Assembly: GCA_913061025.1 (NCBI GenBank)
Contig: CAJXUJ010000072.1
Coordinates: forward strand, 1 to 6,764
Length of the DNA stretch: 6,764 bases
Source: an uncultured Actinomycetes bacterium
Lineage (GTDB): Bacteria > Actinomycetota > Actinomycetes > S36-B12
Reading direction: 5' to 3'
In this document: positions 1 through 5,843 of the stretch, one piece after another
Numbering within the stretch: the first letter of the stretch is position 1
Layout of the letters: each line of letters starts with the position of its first letter
Program-made: the position numbers and the translations under genes
Notes under the pieces: generated by a model
What the model saw: only the letters and a program-made list of their open reading frames with translations
Told to the model about the DNA's origin: nothing
Databases searched by the model: none

Positions 1-1308
1 CTCACCTCGCTGAATTGGCAGACCGTCCCGATCCTCGGCACACCCTGGAATGCGGTGTGGTCGATGGTGTTCGCTGGTCTTGGTGGCGTTGTTTTCGGTG
101 CAGCAATAGGTGGCATCGCAGCTCGTTTGCGCGGCCCTTACCTCGCCGGTTTGACCCTCGGCGTCGCGGTGGGTGTGCCCGCCATCGCGAACCGGTTCCC
201 GGGGCTGCTCGGCGGTGAGAACGGCCTGATGTTGCAGGTTCCCTATCCCGAGGGTGGGTACGCAGCGACCGACACAGGGTTCGATGAAGGCGCTGATACC
301 GGGGACGAAGCATTTGTCGACGACGAACCGGTCTACGAAGAATTGCCAGATGAGTTCGTAGACCAGGTAGACGAACCGCTGCCCACTGACGACGAGCTCA
401 CCGAGGACGACTTCTTGTCGGAGGATGACTTCCTCACCGAGGACGACTTCGCGACCGAAGACGGCTTCGAAGCCGATGTCGATTCCGAATCGCTCGACTC
501 CGGAACCGTGGCGGAAGAGGACATGCTCTCCGAGGACGATTTCCTGTCGGAGGACGACTTCGCAACCGACGACGGTTTCGCGACCGACGACGAGCTGACC
601 GAAGACGATTTCCTCACCGAAGAAGACTTCACCACCGACGAGGGCTTCGAGGCTGACGTTGACGCCGGGGCGATCGACGGTGGAGACGCTGGTGACGTGG
701 GTGGGCTAGCCGATGTGGGGGAGGCGGCAGCGGACCTCGATGTTGCCGGAATCGATTCGGGCTTCGTCATCGAGCAGTGGCAGGCCTCGGTTGCCATCGC
801 GGTCGCGTGCATCATCGGATTCGTCGCGCTGAACCTGGTTCGAGGGCGCCAGGGTCGGGTCTGGCAGGCAGTGCGAGATGACCCGATCGCCGCAGCGGTG
901 TCCGGTATCTCGCCGGCTGGGTCGAAGGTGTCGGCCTTCATCGTCAGCAGCCTCTTCGCCGCCCTTGCCGGTGCGGTATTCGCCCAAATCCTCAGTTACG
1001 TCGGCCCGGGTGCCTTCACCCTGGGCCTTTCGCTATCCCTGCTCGTCGGCATCGTCCTCGGCGGCCGTAATTCGCTCATCGGAGCCATCATCGGAGCCGT
1101 GATCCTGGTCTGGCTGCCGGAGTTCGTCCTCAGCGTCTCCGCAGACCGCGGCTGGGAGGACCAGATCACGAACAACGCCCCGAACTTCATCTACGGACTC
1201 TTGGTCGTCCTGGTCGTTCTGGCAGCCCCGGGTGGACTGGTGGGCGGCATTCAAAGCCTCGTGGGTAAGGCCCGGGGACTGGTTAGTAACCGAGGTCCGG
1301 GGGCGTAG
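1..1308 (+). CDS. livM: LivM-like branched-chain amino acid ABC transporter permease with acidic extracytoplasmic insert (5' partial)
   Basis: This is one of the two membrane permeases of a Liv/HAAT-type importer, which moves branched-chain amino acids or similar small polar solutes into the cell. The frame is open from base 1 and 435 codons are present. The N-terminal helices, probably about 80-100 residues, lie upstream, so the GTG at 55 is not the start. Family landmarks, numbered from the first codon of the window, are ARLRGPYLAGLTLG (41-54), GGENGL, the cytoplasmic coupling loop GRVWQAVRDDPIAAAVSGI (about 286-304), and LGGRNSLIGAIIGAVILVWLPEF (353-375), followed by a last hydrophobic helix with APGGL. 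The core matches LivM closely. The oddity is an acidic repeat segment (about codons 85-252) between GGENGL...VPYP and the next helix, a loop that lies outside the cell in this family. Ordinary LivM proteins have only a short loop there. The ATPases and LivH are not in the window. LivM assignment is firm; the substrate is not. Confidence 0.88.
   Translation, partial: LTSLNWQTVPILGTPWNAVWSMVFAGLGGVVFGAAIGGIAARLRGPYLAGLTLGVAVGVPAIANRFPGLLGGENGLMLQVPYPEGGYAATDTGFDEGADTGDEAFVDDEPVYEELPDEFVDQVDEPLPTDDELTEDDFLSEDDFLTEDDFATEDGFEADVDSESLDSGTVAEEDMLSEDDFLSEDDFATDDGFATDDELTEDDFLTEEDFTTDEGFEADVDAGAIDGGDAGDVGGLADVGEAAADLDVAGIDSGFVIEQWQASVAIAVACIIGFVALNLVRGRQGRVWQAVRDDPIAAAVSGISPAGSKVSAFIVSSLFAALAGAVFAQILSYVGPGAFTLGLSLSLLVGIVLGGRNSLIGAIIGAVILVWLPEFVLSVSADRGWEDQITNNAPNFIYGLLVVLVVLAAPGGLVGGIQSLVGKARGLVSNRGPGA
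385..663 (+). repeat. Hexapeptide-coding acidic repeats inside livM
   Basis: In-frame degenerate tandem repeats with an 18-base period encode units such as TEDDFL, SEDDFL, TEDDFA, TEDGFE, TDDGFA and TEEDFT. There are two blocks, 385-483 and 526-663. Both end in the same cap, GFEADVD, and the five-residue unit TDDEL occurs in each. The blocks are joined by a non-repetitive linker (SESLDSGTVAEEDM). This looks like internal duplication of a larger module as well as expansion of the hexapeptide. Synonymous codons vary between units (GAC/GAT, GAG/GAA, CTC/CTG/TTG), so the array is not a recent slippage product and is probably under selection at the protein level. That last point is inference. Confidence 0.85.
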
Positions 1309-1316
1309 CCCGGTGG

Positions 1317-1340
1317 GGTGACCGGTCCGGTGACTGGTCT
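1317..1340 (+). repeat. Two tandem 12-base repeats downstream of livM
   Basis: GGTGACCGGTCC (1317-1328) is followed directly by GGTGACTGGTCT (1329-1340), identical at 10 of 12 positions. The first copy contains the perfect palindrome GACCGGTC and the second runs into the odd palindrome GGTCTGACC (1336-1344). The pair lies just upstream of the candidate promoter for the binding-protein gene, so an operator is possible. With only two short copies in G+C-rich DNA, chance is also possible. Confidence 0.35.
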
Positions 1341-1355
1341 GACCGATTTTCCGAA

Positions 1356-1378
1356 AACCGTTGCCCCCTGGGGCGGTT
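1356..1378 (+). terminator. Weak hairpin after livM
   Basis: AACC (1356-1359) and GCCC (1363-1366) can pair with GGGC (1371-1374) and GGTT (1375-1378), with a three-base bulge and a CCTG loop. No T-tract follows. It overlaps the candidate -35 element of the next gene, so it may be only part of that promoter. A terminator role is weakly supported. Confidence 0.18.
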
Positions 1379-1389
1379 GTGACTAGCCT
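1361..1389 (+). promoter_or_regulatory. Candidate sigma-70-type promoter for the substrate-binding protein gene
   Basis: TTGCCC (1361-1366) and TAGCCT (1384-1389) are separated by exactly 17 bases. The first matches four of six bases of the TTGACA -35 consensus and the second fits the actinobacterial -10 pattern TANNNT. Transcription would begin near 1396 and leave a leader of about 70 bases before the GTG at 1468. The site was picked by eye in a 159-base intergenic gap. Confidence 0.35.
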
Positions 1390-1467
1390 CACGGCAACTC
1401 GGCGTTTACCCGCTGTTCACGCCGCGCCGCGGTGTCCGGGTGCAACGCCCCTATGGGAGGGATCCAC

Positions 1468-2739
1468 GTGGGTAAGGCCATTGCCAAGCGCGCGGTAGCC
1501 ATCGGTGCGGTGACCGCACTCGCCATCGCGGGCGCCGTCACTCCAGCCTCGGCTGCCGATCCGGGAGTGACGAAGACCAAGATCACGATCGGAATGACAA
1601 CACCGCTCACCGGTCCGGCGGCTCCGGGCTACAAGCTCATCGCGCCGGCTGCCGAGGCGTACTTCGACTACGTCAACGCCAACGGCGGCATCAACGGCCG
1701 CAAGATCGAACTCAAGGTCTACGACGACCAGTACAACCCGGCCAAGACCAAGATCGGTACCTCTCAGCTGATCAACCGAGACAACATCTTCGCGATGTAC
1801 GGCGCTCTGGGCACGGCCACGCACTCCTCGGTTGTTCGTGACCTCAACCGCCGCGGTATCCCCGACATTTTCGTGAACACGGGTGCTGCCAGCTTCGATA
1901 ATCCGAAGCGCTACCCGACCACATTCCCGTACTTCCCGTCCTACATTGTCGAAGCAAAGGCGATGGCTTACTACATCCAGAACGACAAGACGCTGAATAG
2001 CAAGAAGCGTTGCTTGATGTACCAGGACGGCGAATTCGGTGACAACTCGAAGACCGGCTTCAAGGCCGCAGGTATGTAGTTCGATACCGAGACGTCGTAC
2101 TACTCCGGACAACAGCTGTCGCCGCTGACCTCTCAGGTTTCGACTCTGAAGTCTGCGGGTTGTGAGCTCGTCGTGTTCTTCGGCGTGACCTCAGCTACCG
2201 CCAACCTGCTCGGCACTGCCGCGAAGGCGGGCTTCAAGCCGACCTGGATGGTTACCTCGGTCGGCTCCGACCCGGACATCATCGGTGAGCTGGCGGGCAC
2301 CAAGTCGCTTCTCACCGGCGTTTACGCCCCGAGTTTCTTGGTTCCGATCCAGGACACCAAGAACGCCTATGTACGCCAGATGAAGGTTCTCGTGGACCGC
2401 GCGGACCTGCCGTGGAACTTCTACACCTATTACGGCATCAACACCGCCTATGTTCTCGCGCAGGCACTGGACGCTGCCGGCCCGAACCTCACGCGCAAGG
2501 GACTCATCCGGGCGCTGGAGACCAACTCGAGCAAGTTCCGATCCGCGGCGAACGTTCCGATGCGATTCAGCAAGACCTCGCATCAGGGCCTCACCGGCTA
2601 CTGGATGGGCAAGTACACCTCCAGTGGTCTGCTCGAGCGCGAGACGAACTACATCATCACGGCGACGAGCTCGTCGTCGGGCAAGGCCAAGAAGGCCTCG
2701 TACCGGCCTGGCAACCCGACCCGGAAGCTGCTGCCGTAA
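1468..2739 (+). pseudogene. Liv-type ABC transporter substrate-binding protein, interrupted by in-frame TAG at codon 204
   Basis: This is the extracytoplasmic binding protein of the adjacent importer (type I periplasmic binding fold, LivJ/LivK-like). The GTG at 1468 is chosen because GGGAGG (1456-1461) lies at Shine-Dalgarno distance and the product then begins with a textbook Sec signal peptide: K3/K7/R8, a hydrophobic core, and cleavage after ASA at residue 29. There is no lipobox cysteine. Family landmarks are KITIGMTTPLTGPAA near the mature N-terminus, NGGINGRKIEL, a GALGTATHSSVV ligand-site segment, YQDGEFGDN, and the C-lobe stretch YYGINTAYVLAQALD. TAG at 2077-2079 stops the protein after 203 residues. 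The same frame then continues for 219 further codons with full homology to a natural TAA, giving a normal family length of 423. No good restart follows: the first in-frame GTG (2173) has no ribosome site. It is a recent nonsense mutation, a sequencing error or, less likely, suppressed. The C-terminal tail (GKAKKASYRPGNPTRK) is strongly basic. Confidence 0.8.
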
Positions 2740-2767
2740 CCGGCGCGGAGAGGAAAGAAGGATCACT

Positions 2768-4489
2768 GTGAAGATCAAGATGCCTCGCCGCCTGGTAGCG
2801 GCAATCGCGTCGGTCGGGTTGGCCCTCGTGGCCGTCCCGACCGTCGCCCCGGCGGCGAATGCCGTCGATGCGTGTGGGCTTGGGGAGACCTGTACTGGCG
2901 CGCTCTCGGGTTCACTCGGTGACACGTCGTTCCAGATCACCATGCCGCCGAAGTTCAACGGCACCGTGCTGCTGTACTCGCACGGGTACCGGATCGGCCA
3001 GCCCGTTCCGGCTCAGATCGCCACGGCCCTTGGGTTGGACAAGGCTCCGTACTACTCGGAGACGACGGTTCCGGGAATCGGTCCCGCCTATGTGGGCAAC
3101 GGCATTGCCCAGGTCGCTCCGTCGGCCGAGACGGCTGCCAACCTGCTGGGCCAGGGTTATGCCCTTGCCGGCGCGGGTTACGCCAACCAAGGCTGGGCAA
3201 CCGCCGAGGGTGTTGAAGCGGGAGAGCTCCTTATCCAGCACATCAATGGTGGTGCCATCAAGGGTGCCAAGGAGATCATCGCCTGGGGCGATTCCCTCGG
3301 AGGTCTGATCTCTCAGACTCTCGTGCAGCGCAACCCCGGCAAGATCGCAGGAACGCTCCCGCTGTGCGGTGTTCTTGAGGGCCCCGAACAGGCGTTCTCC
3401 ACGGCCATGACCGTGCTGTACACCTGGAAGACGCTCATCGATCCCACCTTGAAGGTCGCTAACTACTCCGCTGGTCAGGCTGGGTACGCCGAAGCTGTCG
3501 GTGACCTCGCCAAGGTCTTCGGCACGATCAATGCTGTGGCGTCAGGTCAGGCGACCGTGTCCGCCGCCGGTTTCCCGATCGGTCAAGCGAACCTCCTGGC
3601 CGGGCTTATGGCCGGTCTGCCCACGAAGTCTCAGACGTACGACGGAGTGAGCACGAACCCAGCCGTTGGTGAGTTGGGCCTCGGTGCTGCTTTGGCCGGT
3701 GGCTACTCGCCGGTGTCAGCTGGGCAGAACTCTGCCGGTGCCATGCTCCAGAACGTCGCGCAGGCTGCGGCCCTGGGCATCATGGGTCGCTACGAGCTCG
3801 AACAACGAGTTCGCACGATCGGCGGCCTCGCGCCGACCGACAACGCAAACTTCAACAACAACGTTCCGGTGGTCTACAGCAAGTTGCTGACGCAGGAGCA
3901 GCGTTACGAGTTCGAGTCGACGTTTGCTGCTGCGGGCCCGGGTGTGCTCGACGCGATGCTCGGAGCCATGGATGCCACCACGGGTAACGAGGCGGCCCGC
4001 TTCCCGGCGAACCCGGCAGCTGTTGCCATCGTCAACGCGCTGCCGGCGGCCAAGGCCGTCTACGGGAAGCCCGCGGTGTTCATGACCACCACGTACGACG
4101 CCATTGTCCCAGCGGGCAATACGTACGCGTTCTACGAGGACATGGCGGACACGAAGGCGGCTATGCGCGCGGACGACAAGGGCATGCTGAAGGCGGTGCA
4201 GTACTACACGGTTCCGCTGGATCCGGAGTACACCTCCTTTGAGCCGGGCGCTAAGTCTCCGAGTGCTGCGCTAAGTGCCCTCGCTACCGGTGGTTCCGGT
4301 GTGGGTCACTGCACTTTCACCGCGGATCAGCACGTCGGCGCCGTCAAGGCACTGCAGGCGATGATCAAGGCCAAGACTGCCAAGGCCGTCACCGCTGCAA
4401 AGCGCCTCGGTTACCGGGCACCCGGCGTTAACCGGGACCGGCAGTTCGTGCCGGAGGCACTGAAGTACCCGTTGGCAACCGCCAACTAG
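2768..4489 (+). CDS. Secreted alpha/beta hydrolase (esterase/lipase-like)
   Basis: This is a predicted extracellular serine hydrolase of 573 residues; its substrate is unknown. GTG 2768 is chosen because AAGGA (2758-2762) sits five bases upstream and it yields a Sec signal peptide: K2/K4/R7/R8, a hydrophobic core, and cleavage after ANA at residue 32. The same frame is open far upstream, but only as a shadow of the binding-protein gene. Readable fold elements are the oxyanion-region HGY (72-74), the nucleophile elbow GDSLGG with Ser176, the likely acid Asp444 in TYDAIVP, and the likely base His514 in VGHCTFT. There are four cysteines: 36, 42, 200 and 515. Cys515 directly follows the catalytic His, as in the HC half of the tannase/feruloyl esterase CS-D-HC motif, but the residue before the Ser is Asp, so Cys200 is the likelier disulfide partner. 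A helical Ala/Gly-rich segment (about 210-430) separates nucleophile and acid and probably forms a lid. It lies 28 bases after the binding-protein gene, so it probably shares its transcript. Confidence 0.85.
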   Translation: MKIKMPRRLVAAIASVGLALVAVPTVAPAANAVDACGLGETCTGALSGSLGDTSFQITMPPKFNGTVLLYSHGYRIGQPVPAQIATALGLDKAPYYSETTVPGIGPAYVGNGIAQVAPSAETAANLLGQGYALAGAGYANQGWATAEGVEAGELLIQHINGGAIKGAKEIIAWGDSLGGLISQTLVQRNPGKIAGTLPLCGVLEGPEQAFSTAMTVLYTWKTLIDPTLKVANYSAGQAGYAEAVGDLAKVFGTINAVASGQATVSAAGFPIGQANLLAGLMAGLPTKSQTYDGVSTNPAVGELGLGAALAGGYSPVSAGQNSAGAMLQNVAQAAALGIMGRYELEQRVRTIGGLAPTDNANFNNNVPVVYSKLLTQEQRYEFESTFAAAGPGVLDAMLGAMDATTGNEAARFPANPAAVAIVNALPAAKAVYGKPAVFMTTTYDAIVPAGNTYAFYEDMADTKAAMRADDKGMLKAVQYYTVPLDPEYTSFEPGAKSPSAALSALATGGSGVGHCTFTADQHVGAVKALQAMIKAKTAKAVTAAKRLGYRAPGVNRDRQFVPEALKYPLATAN

Positions 4490-4500
4490 ATCAATTGATC
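4489..4500. other. 12-base perfect palindrome overlapping the hydrolase stop codon
   Basis: GATCAATTGATC is fully self-complementary and begins at the last base of the TAG stop. It abuts the terminator hairpin stem. It may be an incidental extension of that structure or a protein site; nothing else in the sequence supports a function. Confidence 0.3.
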
Positions 4501-4531
4501 GAAGGGCCGACCCACCCGGGTCGGCCCTTCG
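4500..4531 (+). terminator. Strong 14-bp hairpin terminating the hydrolase transcript
   Basis: GAAGGGCCGACCC (4501-4513) pairs perfectly with GGGTCGGCCCTTC (4518-4530) around an ACCC loop, and the flanking C4500-G4531 pair extends it to 14 bp. It starts 11 bases after the stop codon. No T-run follows (GGCATTATC), as is common for actinobacterial terminators. Position and stem strength make termination or 3'-end stabilisation the best reading. Confidence 0.75.
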
Positions 4532-4549
4532 GCATTATCGGGAGAGTTC

Positions 4550-4559
4550 GAGACGTCTC
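4550..4559. promoter_or_regulatory. Palindrome upstream of the LtrA-family gene
   Basis: GAGACGTCTC is a perfect 10-base palindrome in the 67 bases between the terminator and the GTG start of the next gene. It could be an operator half-site pair. No convincing -35/-10 pair was found in this stretch; the best -10-like string is CACTCT (4586-4591), which would give a leaderless transcript. Low confidence. Confidence 0.2.
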
Positions 4560-4597
4560 ACGCCTTTCCTCCTCCTGATGTCTGCCACTCTTGACCT

Positions 4598-5770
4598 GTG
4601 GCAGAGGAGACCGAGGTTGGGGAACCGGGTGGAAAGACTGGTGAGGAGCATCGGGAGTACTGGTTTGAGTTCTTCTATGACTTAGTGCTGGCGGCTGCAC
4701 TTGCCAGCATGCATGACGCCTTCTTGAAGAACTTCACGGTGCAAACGGCCGTCATAACTGGCTCCGTCGCGGCGATCTTGTTCACCATCTGGTTGCTCAC
4801 CACGCTGCAGATGAACCGTTTCCCGCGCCGCCAGCCTTTTCGCCGGTTGGCGCTGCTCGTACAGATGGCGGCCATGGTTGTCGTTGCGCTGACAGCGGAT
4901 CGGTCGTCGGGTATTCCACTCAACGCGGGGCTCATCGCTTACGTCATTGCTCTGCTTACTGTCGCTTTCTTGTATTGGCAGTCTCTGCCGCAGATGCCTG
5001 TTCCTCGCGCGAGGGTCCAACGCCGGATCGTCGGCTTCCTGGCCCTGGCAGCGATTGTGGTGTCGCTGGCCGTCTGGCTCCCACCATCGTTTGCGCTACC
5101 TGTTCTGTATGTGGCGTTGGCGATCTCCGTTATTTCCATGGGGCTCGGGTATCCATCGCCGAGCGAGGAGTATCACAACGTTGACATCGGCCACCTGAAC
5201 GAACGACTAGGCGCGTTCATTCTCATCGTCATAGGTATGGCCTTCGCCCAATTGGTCGTTGACCTAAACGGGTTGCAGGGTTTGCCGGACTGGCGATTCT
5301 TCGCACTCGTCTTTGTCCTGATGTTCACGCTGTGGTGGATGTACTTTGGTTTGGGCGTCCATGAGCGCCGATACGCAACGAGCCGATTCAGATTTGTCTG
5401 GATTGCGGGCCACTACCTGATCCTGATCGGTGTGGTGGGGATGACCGATGTCCTTACCGCGCTAGCGGCGGATCGAGAGAGCGTCGTAGCCCAGATAGGG
5501 ATCGCTTACCTAGGTCTGATGGCAGCGTCGGTCCTCTTGGGTTTCGCCGTGTTCATGCTGATGATTCAGGGTCTGGGCGTGAGAGCTGCAATCGGTCTGG
5601 CGTCCCTCGCGCTTCTCGCACTGACGTACGGCGTGGTTGTCGAGAGGACCTCCCATCATGGACTCCGCGTAGCCTCGACCGTCGTAGTTTTGGGCCTCGT
5701 CTTGGGAGCGGTTGGGCTGGCGATTGCCACTCACCGCGGGAGACCGCGAAGTCGCCTTAGGCTCAGATAG
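4598..5770 (+). CDS. LtrA (low temperature requirement A) family multi-pass membrane protein
   Basis: This is an integral membrane protein of 390 residues, within the usual LtrA length. The family was named from a Listeria mutant that grows poorly in the cold; its biochemical role is not settled. Two family signatures are visible: the N-terminal WFEFFYDLVLAAAL at about residues 22-35 and HLNERLGAFILIVIGMAF at 199-216. About 12 hydrophobic helices span residues 25-380, and a basic tail (RGRPRSRLRLR) ends it on the presumed cytoplasmic side. In typical members the second signature continues as LGE; here Met replaces that Glu. GTG 4598 must be the start: an in-frame TGA sits at 4592-4594, and the next in-frame GTG would remove the first signature. 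There is no Shine-Dalgarno sequence, so translation may be leaderless or weak. A TTA leucine codon (4682) and generally mixed third positions set it apart from the strongly biased neighbours, which fits low expression or acquisition by transfer. Confidence 0.87.
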   Translation: MAEETEVGEPGGKTGEEHREYWFEFFYDLVLAAALASMHDAFLKNFTVQTAVITGSVAAILFTIWLLTTLQMNRFPRRQPFRRLALLVQMAAMVVVALTADRSSGIPLNAGLIAYVIALLTVAFLYWQSLPQMPVPRARVQRRIVGFLALAAIVVSLAVWLPPSFALPVLYVALAISVISMGLGYPSPSEEYHNVDIGHLNERLGAFILIVIGMAFAQLVVDLNGLQGLPDWRFFALVFVLMFTLWWMYFGLGVHERRYATSRFRFVWIAGHYLILIGVVGMTDVLTALAADRESVVAQIGIAYLGLMAASVLLGFAVFMLMIQGLGVRAAIGLASLALLALTYGVVVERTSHHGLRVASTVVVLGLVLGAVGLAIATHRGRPRSRLRLR

Positions 5771-5785
5771 CCCAACGATCAGTCA

Positions 5786-5805
5786 GGGTCGTGGTCTGGT
5801 GACCC
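5786..5805 (+). terminator. Possible weak terminator hairpin after the LtrA-family gene
   Basis: GGGTC (5786-5790) and GACCC (5801-5805) form a 5-bp stem around a 10-base loop, 15 bases after the stop codon. GTC (5782-5784) and GAC (5808-5810) could extend it across an internal loop. There is no T-run. The position suits a terminator that separates this gene from rplJ, but the stem is modest. Confidence 0.25.
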
Positions 5806-5834
5806 CCGACAGATGGCCTGAGAATCAAGTGCCG

Positions 5835-5840
5835 TACTGT
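5835..5840 (+). promoter_or_regulatory. Candidate -10 element for rplJ
   Basis: TACTGT fits the TANNNT pattern and would place the transcript start near 5846-5848, right at the first base-pairing segment of the L10 leader. No convincing -35 hexamer is seen 16-18 bases upstream, so the call rests on position relative to the leader. Confidence 0.28.
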
Positions 5841-5843
5841 TCG

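Noticed and set aside
333..941. Long Ser-rich open frame on the minus strand opposite the acidic repeat
   Set aside because: It is the antisense reading of the GAC/GAG/TCC-rich repeat, with no start context, no recognised domain, and clear LivM homology on the other strand.
1309..1386. In-frame continuation of livM past its TAG to a second TAG at 1384
   Set aside because: The 25 extra codons have no LivM-like character and overlap the repeats and promoter candidate; the protein already ends as the family does.
1432..1467. Earlier starts for the binding protein (1432 or ATG 1453)
   Set aside because: They place extra non-signal residues before the signal peptide and, for 1453, lie on top of the GGGAGG ribosome site that serves GTG 1468.
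2077..2079. Pyrrolysine or selenocysteine-type recoding at the in-frame stop
   Set aside because: TAG cannot encode selenocysteine, actinobacteria are not known for pyrrolysine in such proteins, the site is not an active-site residue in the family, and TAG ends three neighbouring genes normally.
2450..2767. Upstream extension of the hydrolase frame
   Set aside because: The extra residues are an Arg/Ser-rich shadow of the binding-protein gene. The GTG at 2768 has a ribosome site and opens directly into a signal peptide.
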